In this document: positions 34,647 to 45,660 of the stretch, one piece after another
Position numbering within the stretch: the first letter of the stretch is position 1
How the letters are laid out: each line of letters opens with the position of its first letter
Origin: Mesodorylaimus sp. YZB2_4
Lineage: Eukaryota; Nematoda; Enoplea; Dorylaimida; Dorylaimidae
Assembly: GCA_030248295.1 (NCBI GenBank)
Contig: JASANH010000607.1
Coordinates: forward strand, 62,001-126,000
Direction of reading: 5' to 3'
Length of the DNA: 64,000 bases
Translations under genes and position numbers: made by a program
The notes under the pieces: model-generated
The model's database searches: none
What the model was told of the DNA's origin: nothing
The model's input: the letters and a program-made list of their open reading frames with translations, nothing else

Positions 34647-34772
34647 CGAGTTTATGTCACTGAAAAACAAATAGTACAAAAACACAACACAAAATCACTG
34701 TGATGCCTCAAACAGGTACTGAAGTCCTTGGCACTCTTATGGTCAACTTCTTCCTCCAATTTGCTGATGACT
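34647..34772 (+). repeat. 126-bp direct repeat, copy 1
   Basis: It is almost identical to 35977-36102 (two differences seen: TAGTAC/TACTAC and GGTACTG/GGTATTG). It begins CGAGTTTATGTCACTG and ends TTTGCTGATGACT. Copy 2 encodes the last codons of the minus-strand GPCR at 36073, so this copy is likely a duplicate of that gene's 3' end and 3' UTR. Confidence 0.85.
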
Positions 34773-35976
34773 CCAGCTGGAGTTTTCATCGCGTCGACTC
34801 GGGTCAGACATATTCTCTCCAACGTCTGCAAGGCTAGGTTGCACTTGGTCAAAATCAAAGCTGCACTGCATGCTTTGTTCATCAATAATCCAATGTGTGT
34901 CGCACCAAACTCGAACCAGACATGATTTCTGAGACGCATGAGACGTCTTCTCTGCCATCATGAGAGTGGGGATAGATCGGAAATTCAAGCAGGCTTGTTG
35001 TGCTCCCTATGGAGTACAGTAATCACTGGTCTCCTGCTGAGCATGACCATGTCGTCATTCGTAGCTTGCCACACTAGCTTATCGGATTTCGACTCCTTGC
35101 TGTTCCCCCTGCACAGGGCCATTCATTATTTTGGGCCTCATACTAAAATGATGCCCTGAAAAATATCGATTTTGGTTGTAATGTCAAGGAAAATAAGAGA
35201 GGGCAAACTTGTGAAATTAAAAACAGTTGGTGACCATGATTCAGGAACTCATATTTCAAGACCTCATACCAGTTGCGGCCTAATAATAGCTACTTGCACT
35301 CTAGCATCCTGCAACTCCTCGCTTGTCCCCGTCTCCCTGAGGAAACCAGGATTCACAAAATGATTATATTTTACCCTGCCAGCTGGAGGCTTGCACCAAG
35401 TTTACACCCAGGGATAACGTCCCAAAGAAGACAGCTGGGTGAGGACTCACTCCACAGTGACGAGTTAGCAGGCTGATTGGGATCCTTGATATATCTGGCC
35501 AGTGTGTGATTTGGAGTGTCCTCCTCAAGGATGGTTAGTCCATCAAAAGGCCACTGAAACGGCCGCGGTGGTTCACTGGCAGCCATCTGTCATGGGTGAC
35601 ATGGAGGCTAGGCCGTGGGAGGCTCACGGTGCCACCAGGTAGGCAGAGCTGGTGTTGAACTTGTGGCATTCACCCTTCGCGCGAGTGAGATTATCTACAC
35701 GGGTCCTTTGCAGGTTCGAAAGCACAGCAACCAGCAACGTACAAGACCAACTTTCGGACACCGCTCCGAAGAATGCAGGTGCAAGAATAGGCGGTCCTAG
35801 GCGCCACACACAAGGTGCTGGTTACAAGATGCTTCAAGCCCAGGAGAGGGACTTGTGCTCAGGCCAGTGCTGCTCAGACAGTGTACTCACTTACATAAGT
35901 GATGGCACTTCATAGCCCCTGCTGTACGATCACTGCGCATCATACAAACAGGTCATTTTTCACCCAAGAGAAACCT
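34773..35976. other. 1.2-kb segment between the 126-bp direct repeats
   Basis: No gene is recognised. It could be an insertion that created the duplication, but its ends do not show TG...CA or inverted repeats. Confidence 0.4.
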
Positions 35977-36102
35977 CGAGTTTATGTCACTGAAAAACAA
36001 ATACTACAAAAACACAACACAAAATCACTGTGATGCCTCAAACAGGTATTGAAGTCCTTGGCACTCTTATGGTCAACTTCTTCCTCCAATTTGCTGATGA
36101 CT
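35977..36102 (+). repeat. 126-bp direct repeat, copy 2
   Basis: See copy 1 at 34647. Positions 36073-36102 of this copy are coding on the minus strand (the final codons of the GPCR). The rest would be its 3' UTR. Confidence 0.85.
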
Positions 36103-37137
36103 GTGATTGCTGCGGCCAATATTCAAATTGGCGGGTTCGATCTGCGTGCCAGACGAGTAGGTCCTGGCCATCATGACCCTGAGTGGCTTGCTGATCGCGA
36201 TCACAATGAACAAATTAGCTGTGCTCGTCAACTGAATCGTCAAATCTGTAATTGGTAAAAGTAATTGACCTAACCAGTACGAAAACTCAGGCGCCATATA
36301 TCTCAGACTAAAATAGACAACCGATATCGTAATATCGATCGATGTCAAAATCGATTGACTCAACGAAAGTAACATCAACGTTTTCTCTTTCGATCGATTT
36401 TTCTGTTCACGCATATCGCGAAAATTTTTATTAATTTTGCCCGTTTTCAATCTGAATAATCGAATGACAATAATACTAGTGATGTACAAAATGATCAGCC
36501 CGATCAATCGCACCCCATTCCTCACATTGGCCAATCCCACAGCCTTCACACTGTTGCTGTAATCAATATCGATCACTCGATCGTAAGATTGACTTTCTTC
36601 CATCCAATCGATAATGTATCGAAATCCATCGAAAATACTGGTCGATATTCCAATGATCATTGATAAAATCAAGGCCACCAACTGGTGCCCGCCGTGACTA
36701 ATATTCTTGTACACGAATGGTTTCCATAAAGCGAATAATCGATCGCACGAAATCGATAAGAAAAGTCTGGTCGTTGTGAAACTATGCAATATTGTAAAGG
36801 AAAAATGAAATGCGGAATATAATATGTAATAATTTTGCATACAAATTGATCGGAAAGGACTAACCCGATCAGTACACCAGTGATATGATAAGGAATATGA
36901 AGTTACGAAAGTGATTTCACAAATTTCCATGATTAATAGATAAATGAGATATGTATAATTATTTTCTTTATTCGACTGTTTCAGCAGCGCTATCAGCAAT
37001 GCTACGTGTACTGATATGCCCAGGAGGAAACAGGGTGGTGTGGCGACCAGGTAAGCCACGAAGGCGAACTGGTCATACACACCAGAATACCAGGCTGGGA
37101 ATATGCAATGGGTTGTGCTATTCGATGAGTTCGACAT
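36073..37137 (-). CDS. class A-like GPCR, single exon
   Basis: This is a 354-codon intronless frame. The N-terminus has glycosylation sites NSS and NST. TM1 reads FVAYLVATPPCFLLGISVHV. TM2 reads YLIYLLIMEICEITFV, preceded by a KENNYTY loop. TM3 ends in FLSISCDRLFALWKPF, with DRL in place of DRY. TM4 reads LVALILSMIIGISTSIF, TM5 LIGLIILYITSIIVIRL, and TM6 TLMLLSLSQSILTSIDITI. TM7 LTSTANLFIVIAISKPL stands where NPxxY is expected. The third loop is basic (NKNFRDMREQKNRSKEK). It belongs to neither the 42-64 kb array family nor the 25-kb receptor. The organisation resembles divergent invertebrate peptide or chemosensory receptors; the ligand is unknown. The last ten or so codons (HQQIGGRS) lie in the duplicated 126-bp segment. 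Confidence 0.8.
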   Translation of the reverse strand: MSNSSNSTTHCIFPAWYSGVYDQFAFVAYLVATPPCFLLGISVHVALLIALLKQSNKENNYTYLIYLLIMEICEITFVTSYSLSYHWCTDRVSPFRSICMQNYYILYSAFHFSFTILHSFTTTRLFLSISCDRLFALWKPFVYKNISHGGHQLVALILSMIIGISTSIFDGFRYIIDWMEESQSYDRVIDIDYSNSVKAVGLANVRNGVRLIGLIILYITSIIVIRLFRLKTGKINKNFRDMREQKNRSKEKTLMLLSLSQSILTSIDITISVVYFSLRYMAPEFSYWLGQLLLPITDLTIQLTSTANLFIVIAISKPLRVMMARTYSSGTQIEPANLNIGRSNHSHQQIGGRS

Positions 37138-37546
37138 TTTTCTGTTGATAAATCAGTGCTTCTTGGGTCCTGACTCAATTCACTGCATCAAAATCACAGG
37201 CCACAACTGCGCTCTGTCCTGATTGATCTCCTTGATCCTGAATCCTTGAGATTCGAAGTCCAAGGCAGTTTTCAACAGAAATGTTAGTAAAAATGTAGTT
37301 CAGTCGTATCGGACTACAACACCGTCTTCAACGATGTTTCACCATGCACTGCCTCAAACGGCCTCTACCTTCCTCCTCGCCCTAGCCCCACTTGGTTCAC
37401 GATGGGTCCATGTGCACGGACAACTAAGGAATGCCTTAAAGGGACACCTGGAGGGTGAAATTGCATATCCGATTATCCCTGCTATCCATTATTAAAACCA
37501 GCATGAGCTCTGTTTTGTCTTTTGATTCCTGCACAGCAGATGCTAG
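37138..37546. other. upstream region of the minus-strand GPCR
   Basis: No gene is recognised. It should hold the promoter of the 36073-37137 receptor. Confidence 0.4.
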
Positions 37547-37738
37547 ATTCTGATCCTGGTGCACACCTCGACCAGTGCTTGACTCCAATTGATGCATTTG
37601 TCCACCACTCCATCTCCACAGTAGACATCTCACTTCGAGTGTTTGCTCTAGAATAAGGTGTCCAGACACAGAGTGGTGGACAAATGTAGCAATTGGAGTC
37701 TAGCACTGGTCGAGGCATGTACCAGGATCAAAATCTGA
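37547..37738. repeat. 192-bp hairpin (inverted repeat)
   Basis: Arms of roughly 70 bases pair around a short centre near 37640. The left arm contains CTCGACCAGTGCTTGACTCC and TTTGTCCACCACTC. The right arm contains their complements, GAGTGGTGGACAAA and GGAGTCTAGCACTGGTCGAG. About 10% of positions mismatch. It has no coding capacity. It could be a small foldback element or a hairpin RNA source. Confidence 0.8.
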
Positions 37739-38114
37739 TTTCTTAATTCTTATAGAGCAAGAACTCAATTGGAAATATCTAATTTCTCAAAAAAACCCAA
37801 AGGGAAAAAACAAAATCACAATGAATTTGAACTTACAGCCAATTCGTTCGCTACACGCAGCGTACACAAAAGTAGACGAGAACTAAAAACGAATTTGAGT
37901 CAAATCCAAATAATTCCACTCGTGCACGATTTGACCAAATAGCACAAGAATGCCACGAAAAGCAAATTACAAACATACAACACGAGGTTCAAGCTAAACG
38001 AGAAATCCAAAATGTACGTACAAAAAACTGTTCTTGCCCGTTTCATCCGTCACGTATTATCAACCTAATTGTGGCCAATCCATGCTAGAGACGTCGTCAA
38101 ACCAAGAACAGCCC
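37739..38114. other. spacer, 3' flank of CHMP4
   Basis: No gene is recognised. Confidence 0.4.
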
Positions 38115-40506
38115 TCAGTTAGCCACCCACGCTTCGAGTTCAGCCAAATCCTTGTCCTCTTCTTCCTTGTGTTTGACTACAAAAAAAGGAGTCCAGTGCA
38201 GTGCAGCGAGTAAACACAGTCGCGCCGAGTCCGCCTAGACTGGCGTGGTATTCAAGGGAGCAGTCAACCGCGACTGAGCTGACGGATTATGCGTCAGCCA
38301 AGCCAGCTATAGAAGATATGTGACTACAGAGTCAATTTCGCAAGTAGCATTCCGTTCGACCTTCGAGGACAATACTTTTTGTCTAAGCTTCAGAAAAGCG
38401 CAGACACAAAAGCAAAGAGCGACCACCACTGACTACTGCTGCCTGTAAGCAACTTTGGATTTCCCAGACTGAGATGCGGATGGTCAACGTTTCTAGCGGT
38501 TGTTTTGGAAACAGTCCCACCTAGAAACTCTCGAAAAACGCCCACTTTGCTTGGCCTCTGCAGAAAAGCTTCGTCTAACGCATATTAACTGACATGAATG
38601 TAACTAAGTAAAAAACCAGACAGAACCTGCTGAAGTTGTGCACATGAAAGCATCACCTATTGAATAGAAACAGTTGTATTCTCACACGAGCATGTGAATT
38701 ATGTGTGATTCTTGATTGCCTAGCATAAGCCATCATTTCAACGAGGGAGGGAGGGGAGATAGTCTCGGAATAATGGATAGTTAGCACATGTTAGAAACTC
38801 CAAGAAGTCTTCTTATGCATTTTGTCCACAACCACTCAGCTTTTATATTCCATCCTGTACTCCGTTCGAAATGAACACGATTACTTGAAACTGAGAGCGC
38901 CGATGAGTATGTTTGCGATTTATCTATCAGCGCTGATGTCATAGTCAGAGTTAGGAGTCTGAATAGTGCCAGCGTTGGCACTGATTGATTTCCTGTTTTG
39001 ACTGTTGGTCAAATGTGACCCGAACAACGTCTTCGCGACCAGGAGCCCCGGGTCGAAACGCTACTTGCAAAACGAACCCATACGTTCATGTTTCACTCAG
39101 CACCCAAGCAATTACATGCACTGTGGGGGTATGAGACGTGATAATAGAAGGTGGGGAAAAAACTTTAAAGAGGTCCCATTTAAAGGTCTCGCACGGTCAG
39201 CAGTAGATTTCATGTATTTGCTAGGGCACTGATTCAAGTATGAATTAAATTTGTCCAAAAAATTTTGCAGCAGGATATTCCAAAATGACGCAGCCTGGCG
39301 AAATTTTCTGTCATGCCTCGACCTTGAGCCTATTTGTAACAAACGAATTCGGCTTACCTTTCGTGGGTGCCAAGGAGTCAGCGGGAACTTCGGGTAGTTT
39401 CGTAGCTGGTGTGGGTCCGACGCTAAGCATCTTCTCATCCAATTCCTCCTGTTCTAAGTTTTCTAACTCGGCCATCAAATCGTCCTAAAACTTACACGAT
39501 TCAAAGGGGAAATGTTCAATAAGCAAGAAAACTTGGGATTACTTCGTCGATATCCTGACCAAAACCGATCGGGTTCGAAATGGCCTGCGATATTTCGTCC
39601 GCAACTTGCTGTTGTTCGGCAATATCGTCCATCAAATCGTGTACTTTGTCAACATCCCTAAAACGATTGAAAACTCGCTTTTTAGGTCTCCGAAACGCCA
39701 TGAAAAGACAAAAGTACAAGAAAGATTAGATCAGCTAATTTTTGGCTGGAAAATTTGGAAACCGATGGCTAAAAAATTTAGACAATGTCGACTCAAACAT
39801 TTAGAAAAATGATTTATCTGAGACAAAATTGAGAGAAAAAGGCATACACTTTTTTAGCCAGCAAAATCTCGCCCCTTTGTCAATCGTTGTTCGGAGCTTA
39901 GAAACTTGGAAAACTGACTTACATGTGATTATGTGCCGCTTTCAATGCCTTGGCCGCTTGTCCCATGACACTCAGAACTTCGGTGTTCGTGCTTGCATTT
40001 TCCAACGCTTCCCTTTGAAATTCGATTGTAGACAAGGTACCATCGATTTGTCCCAACTGCTTTTCATATTGTTTCTTCCTTTTCAAAGCGTGTAAGGCCA
40101 CTAAAACATCAATTTCTTATAAATTCCATCACGAAGACTGTAACCAATTTAACCCTTTGTTGGTCCGTGTGGAAACAGGTTAGCCGTGTGCGTCTTTTCC
40201 TTGTGAAAACCGGTTTTATGTTCGCCTTCAGCGTCTAAGAACTGGTCTTTGTTCTAACCGCCGCAAATGGGTCTGTGGACCCAAGAAATAGACCAACTAA
40301 GGGTTCCCGGAGAACTTACATCGCTTATTTTTCGTTCCATGTTTTTTGGCCGTTGCTAATTCTTGATTAATTTTCTTCTCCAAAAATTCTTGTTTTTTAA
40401 TCAACATTTCCTCGGTTTCTCGTAATTTCTGAATGGCCTCTTGCGGAGTTGGAATCGCTTCCTTGTTCTTTCCACTCGCTCCAAAAATTTTACCAATCCA
40501 AGCCAT
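38115..40506 (-). CDS. CHMP4: charged multivesicular body protein 4 (ESCRT-III, Snf7/CHMP4), five exons
   Basis: The exons 40506-40320, 40100-39923, 39657-39543, 39484-39358 and 38176-38115 join in phase into 222 residues, the usual family length. Exon 1 begins MAWIGKIFGASGKNKE, the N-terminal membrane-inserting and basic region, followed by PTPQEAIQKLRETEEML (helix 1). Exon 2 carries KRKKQYEKQLGQIDGTLSTI and FQREALENASTNTEVL, near-identical to animal CHMP4. Exon 3 has DVDKVHDLMDDIAEQQQVAD, and exon 4 has DDLMAELENLEQEELDEK. The short last exon, reached over a 1.18-kb intron, ends DLAELEAWVAN, the amphipathic C-terminal helix that binds ALIX in CHMP4 proteins. The product polymerises at endosomes, the midbody and wounded membrane to drive scission. 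It is single-copy in the window and has no breaks. Confidence 0.97.
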
Positions 40507-40872
40507 TTTTTGTCGATAAGGAATAAATTTTCGAAGGAATTCGCACTAGTATCGGATTGTGACTAATCGACAAGTAAAACAACTATCGGCGAGTTAGAAT
40601 AATACTTTTTGGGCAAGATCGAGTCTTTATATTCTCAACGCCCACACACACCGCTGACTGATTCACACATGTCTGCTACGCCTAATGAGCACGCGGAAAT
40701 CTTATTCCGGGTCGGTTTGATATAAAAAGCAGGAGGCAGCGGAACGGCGGGAAATTCAAAGTTAGATGTAGCAAGAATCACACAGATGATTTTCACAAAT
40801 ATCGGCTGTGCAATAAAGTTATTACTCTTTAAAAGGCGCTGTTCAAAGCGGATCACTAGATTCTACGGTGTA
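40507..40872. other. upstream of CHMP4
   Basis: No gene is recognised. The CHMP4 promoter should lie here. A GGCGGGAAATTCAAA sequence is present at 40746-40760. Confidence 0.4.
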
Positions 40873-41741
40873 GCGCAAGTGACAAAATTAAGATTTTTTT
40901 AAATCTTGATTTTTTGTTCGAAACACACAGATGGACTGAAAAAAATTTTTGAAACACCGAAGTTTCTAGCTTGATTTTTTTCAAGATCAGAAATGTGTGT
41001 TTTTGAAAAAAGCTTTCAAAATCTTGATTTTTATCAAGTTTTCAACAGGTGAGATTTACTATTCTAATGGCCACGCGTTCATCGTTGCAAGGAACGGGCT
41101 GCGAAAACGGGAAAAGGCAATTCCGCTTAGGTGATGTCCCACTCGACCGCGATGACAGTTCATTCAGCCAAACGCTTCGTGAACGGTAGCTGGCTTCATC
41201 AATTTTTGTTGCGTTGTACCACCTTTGCGCTGTCAGGCTCCAAAGTCCCTGGCCATAACACAGCCGCCATACATAAAATTACAGTCATCACCAGCTGGTA
41301 CAGGAAATGCGGGCAACTGCTTCTCAAGTACTCTTTATTCCACTGGACCAAAGTAACGATAGCTCGAATTGTAAGCTCCCATTTCTATGGTACAGCAATA
41401 ACAATTAACATCGAGGCCAAAGGTATTGAATGCGCACGGACTTAGTTCCTTGTAGTCCTAGTTGCCCTGCCGCGAATCGTTACACTCTCGACAGAACTGT
41501 CCTTTTAGAGGGAGCCTGCGCTGGAAATACAGTACCACGAAGCTTGTAATTGACAGCCAGGAATTCCCGACCCGAACTCCTACAGGCATAAAAGCAGTAT
41601 ATCTCACCCGTTGAAACTAGGAAACTTGAAAAAAAATCAAGCTGGAAACTTTGATGCTTGGAAAATTTTTTCAACTCTATCCATGTGTTTCAAACTGAAA
41701 AAATCAAGATTGAGAAAAATCTTTATTTTGTCACCTGTGGT
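40873..41741. mobile_element. second foldback-like inverted repeat
   Basis: The left arm (about 40873-41070) and right arm (about 41580-41741) are imperfect reverse complements. Both contain GTGACAAAAT, AATCTTGATTTTTT, AAACACA, AGTTTC(T/C)AGCTTGATTTTTTT and GGTGAGAT in mirrored order. The roughly 500-bp centre is not palindromic and holds no recognised gene. It resembles the 27.6-kb element in style but not in end sequence. No target duplication was identified. Confidence 0.6.
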
Positions 41742-42638
41742 ACACTGTACCAGAACCTAAATGTGTGCTTTTTGCCATTTCACACTGCCTGTGCCATTCA
41801 TACAGGCTTCTGCGAGGTACAATCATACAGGTTAGAAACCAGACATTACATCAAACATTAGTCTTTTCATAAGCGGCGCGTTGGGCAGGAAATTCAAAAG
41901 GCGCGAACTTCTAGCGCTGGGTGCCCGCTGATTTCTTCCCCTATGTTTTCACAATTACTAAAGATGTCAAATTGCAATTGGGAAAACCAATCAACGCCAT
42001 TTTTATGCTTTATCCAAAAATTAATGTCTGGTTACATGATCTGTCTTGCAAGATTTTCAAAAACCATGGATGTAAACAGTTCTTGAGTACCATATTAAAC
42101 TGCAAATAGGGATCAAAGATATGAAGGGTAAAAAAAGTTCTGGGCGAAAAACAATTACTAATTTTTCAATTCTTGTGAATTCCGACAGCGAATGTGATTT
42201 TACAGCAACGAAAGCTATATATTCCGTTCTGAGACAATGTCTGAAGAAAAAAAACAGATATCGGTTCACATCTGTTAATAAACTTTTAATATCATATTTT
42301 TGGACTTGTCTTTTTGCCAAAAATAAGTTTTCAGCTTCGTAAAAGACAAAGCGTGCCAGAATTTTTGTCCCCAACGTTTTCTAAATGATGCAGATTTTCT
42401 TTTCGAACTTGCACCGAGAAAATAAAAGTTTTCATCCTAGCCTCTCTCACTGACGCACGAGCAGTCAGGTCAATATGCTTAGAGTCCGATTTTAGTCTGA
42501 ATTTTTTATCCAAAACACTAGTTCAGAATCATAGGCGAAACTTACCGATGTTCCGCAATTCTGTGTGGCCGCCAAAGCTTTCAGCCGATTGTATGGTTAC
42601 TCAAGCAAGATTTCAGATCATCAATCGTCCGAAAAATC
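41742..42638. other. 5' flank of GPCR pseudogene, duplicated at 57.2-57.6 kb
   Basis: The segment about 42230-42500 is homologous to about 57220-57480, with shared stretches such as GATGCAGATTTTCTT and CGAACTTGCACCGAGAAAAT. It carries TGACGCACGA at 42451-42460, 180 bases before the ATG. Confidence 0.6.
42451..42460 (+). promoter_or_regulatory. TGACGCACGA element 1
   Basis: This ten-base element recurs at similar places in the duplicated noncoding blocks of the GPCR array (45631, 57412; variants at 44131 and 60304). Here it lies 179-188 bases upstream of the pseudogene ATG. A regulatory role is an inference from recurrence. Confidence 0.4.
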
Positions 42639-43538
42639 ATGAATTGCACCACCGAAATCCTGCAAATTTTTTGGTTCTCTCCTGATGCACCTAACAAATT
42701 GGGTGACTGCTGGCCATGGTCACACGTCGATGAAACCACATTCAATCAAGTGAGATCAGACTTCCTAAACAGCAGTTTCAAGAAGCGTTCAGCAAACCAA
42801 TTGACTATGCTGGTAAATCCACTTATTGGTTTACTTGGTTCTGTGAGCACTTGTTAAGCGATATGGAGAAAAGCGATTGTGAAAAAAGAGTGTTTCTATA
42901 TTTACATGCTGGTCATAGGTTTGCTAGACCTTCTTTATAATTTAAGCATCATTCCCCACTCACTTTCTATTGGAGCAGCTTTTGTCAGTATTTTCAAGTA
43001 TAATTACTGGGGCTCGGCCTTGGTGCGTATCACAATATCTCTGACCTACGCTTGGTTCCTGGCTGCTGACATGTGCACCTTCATGTTAGCTGTCGAACGT
43101 TTCGGGTCAATTTGCACACCCTTCGCTTACAATGCTAAAAACCAAAAAATCTTGTCTTTTCTGACTTGTGTTTTTGCATTTCTGGGCATTACCTCTCGCT
43201 TTCTCGTTAATATTATATTGTATTGGGTAGTCGAGCTGCGAATGAATCACACTGGAGCCATGGTCTATGGATTCAGCTCCACTAAATTTGTGAGCACTTT
43301 GCCGTTTGAATGCTTGCTGTTTTTCACCAACACTCTTTTACTATTTCTGCTGTTTTTCTTCATGCTCTACTTCTCACTGCGTATTGTATATACTGTGGCC
43401 ACACGACCCAAGTCGCAGATCCATGCTAATTCATCCGCTGAACAGCGACAGAATGTGCAGCAACAGTCCTCAGCAATGGCGCATCTTCTGGTAGTTCAGT
43501 TGCGTTATTTATTCTCCATCAATCTTCGCAAATCTTGA
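42639..43538 (+). pseudogene. GPCR pseudogene of the array family
   Basis: The ATG (42639) begins MNCTTEILQIFWFSPDAPNK, like the intact gene at 57617. An in-frame TAA (about 42856) replaces a residue at the end of TM1, just before AIWRKAIVKKE. From 42879 the frame reads on through TM2-TM5 (ADMCTFMLAVERFGSICTPF, FVSTLPFECLLFFTN) and the third loop (AEQRQNVQQQSSAM). A one-base deletion at about 43490 then breaks TM6, and the protein would end without TM7. With a stop and a frameshift it is non-functional. TM1-TM2 of this copy resembles the gene at 53345, while its N-terminus and 5' flank resemble the gene at 57617, so it is mosaic. Confidence 0.9.
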
Positions 43539-44059
43539 TCTCACTGCTTTTTCTATGATTTTTAGCGGTAATTGTGTTCTTAGATCTAAGACACAAATGT
43601 AACAAGTACAGTACAGTAATGTGCTATTTGAAAATACTTTGTTCTTGGTTCAAATTTTGCAGGCCTTAGCTCGTTTGGTTTGGAGAAATGAAGAAAAATC
43701 ATGCGAAAAGCGAACCCTGATTGACAGATGCAAGTTTAACTGCTAGTGAAATTCACTGTAAGTGTTTTGTATTTGCCGTTTTCCCAAGTCTGCACTAGCG
43801 GCTGTCTCAAGCCTGGTCTCTTAAGTTGAGGCCATCCATAAAGGTTGACGAGTTTAGCCCATGGCTGATATCTCTGCTATAAATTGTGTATTACCTTGCA
43901 CGAGAGTATCTACTACAAATAAAATTTGTTCTTGATCAATTTTGTCAAACTCCCCCAGGTAGACAATGGATAAGAAGATAAGAGTAAACCCTGATAATGT
44001 GGCTCGCTATCCATAATCAGACCTTTAGTTGGCACAAAACAAGTGCGTGCCTATTCCAG
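43539..44059. other. 3' flank of GPCR pseudogene
   Basis: This is decayed sequence with no gene recognised. Confidence 0.4.
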
Positions 44060-45660
44060 CCTCACCCGATTTATTTCGTAAAAAATGTAAATTTTCTTCT
44101 TGCACTTGTACGAAATTCTAATCTTTTCACTTACGCACGATGAGTCTAAAGCTTGTTTCTCAACTCCAGCAGCTTCAATAGAGCAAATTTATCATTCAAT
44201 TAAGGTGAGCTCTTACAAACGTAATTACGAGCGATATTCTGTAATAACTGTGCATAATGCTATTAAAAGAGAGAAAGCAAGGGTCTCTGGCGAACTGTTT
44301 CATCCCTCCAGAAAAATACATGCTTTGCTATGAATGCAGTCCTACTACCCTACTTTCTGCCAGCTGCCCACAACTCTGCAGTGATTGCGGGCCGTGTCTA
44401 AACGTCGCTGAAACTATACATGTAAGCTGATCAGATTGCAGGACAACTGTTCTTATGCACTGTTATATCACCGGCTCCTTATTGTAGGAGGGAGTTACTG
44501 GTGAAATTTTTGCGCCAGGCCGAAAACCCAGGTCCACCAACCAAGTCTTTGGACCTTCCTTGGCTGAAACATCACCTGTCACGGTGATGCTCACAGCTGT
44601 GATAGGCGTATCAGTGCATTCTATTTGCATAATACATCTAAGCTCTGACGCATAATTAATTATGGCGGATGGATAGCACTCGAAATTCCTCCCTGGCTTG
44701 AGATTTCTGTCGCAGGTTCTTCTAAATCGTTTGACAAAAGGCGTTTTTCAAACATCGTCCTAGATACGCCGAAGTTTGCCAAAATACAGCCTGAACCTCA
44801 GCAGTTTGATTGGACAAGCGGAAAAGCATTTTTTTTTGAGAAGCATGTCGCGCTTGCCTGATTGAAAGCAGACAATGAACACATTTTTTCCTATACTGCA
44901 ACCTCAGCCTTTCTTAGGGTCTGTCAATCAATTCAACACGTTTCATAACCATTCGCGATGGTTTTTGAAGAAGCAGCCACTCCGAAACGGGGAGTAGAGA
45001 TCTGGCGCGCGAGATAATTTTTCTCGACTCATTAAAATGGCAGAGGGAAACTCTTTCGAGAAGACCTAGTTCATGTTGCCCAGTTATAAACGCTGTTTAT
45101 AGAAACGCTTAGAATTTATTTCCATCAGTTTTCGCATGGTACAGTACAGTAAGAATTCACACACTGAAGAGAGCATGAGCGGCCAAACATGGAGTCCCAG
45201 CACTTTAATCTTTCAAAGAATAACAACCGAAGGGAATTGATTTCCCTGCTCTAGCAGGCATTTTTTGAAGTAAGGAGGCCTTTTTTGAATGAAGTTATTC
45301 CTCGGTCTTTTTAGCAATTTTTACTTATTGCCAGTAACTTTTATTTCTGTGACATTCTGTTTTTCATGCGCCTGTCTTAAAGAGGAAGGCTTACAAAAAC
45401 TGCTTCTTAGTGAGTACCTTCTGAAGGACAGCTCACGATCAGTGCATCTTTTCTGCTGATTAAGTAACTACATATTTTTCAGGCATGACTTTCTCCAACC
45501 GATAAGTTACGTGTATCTCACAAAAGTGAGCACGTGAGCGCACTTGTCTGCCCTCAACATCCTAAATTCATGAAAATTCCCTCCTTGTCCCGATGTCGCG
45601 AAAATCAAATTCCCGTCCTTCTTGTTTCAATGACGCACGAACAATCTGATTTCCATGCCA
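44060..45660 (+). repeat. duplicated noncoding block A of the GPCR array
   Basis: It aligns in order with 60230-62270. Shared pieces include the GACGCACGATGAGTCT-like element (44131 / 60304), a GTTTCATCCC block (about 44297 / 60518), GTACAGTAAG...GAGCATGAGCGGCCAAACATGG (about 45170 / 61855) and CACAAAAGTGAGCACGTGAGCGCAC (about 45518 / 62206). No open frame is shared, so it is a noncoding unit duplicated with the receptor genes. Confidence 0.65.
45631..45640 (+). promoter_or_regulatory. TGACGCACGA element 2
   Basis: This is an exact copy of the recurrent ten-base element, 1.27 kb upstream of the intact receptor at 46904, at the right edge of duplicated block A. Confidence 0.35.
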
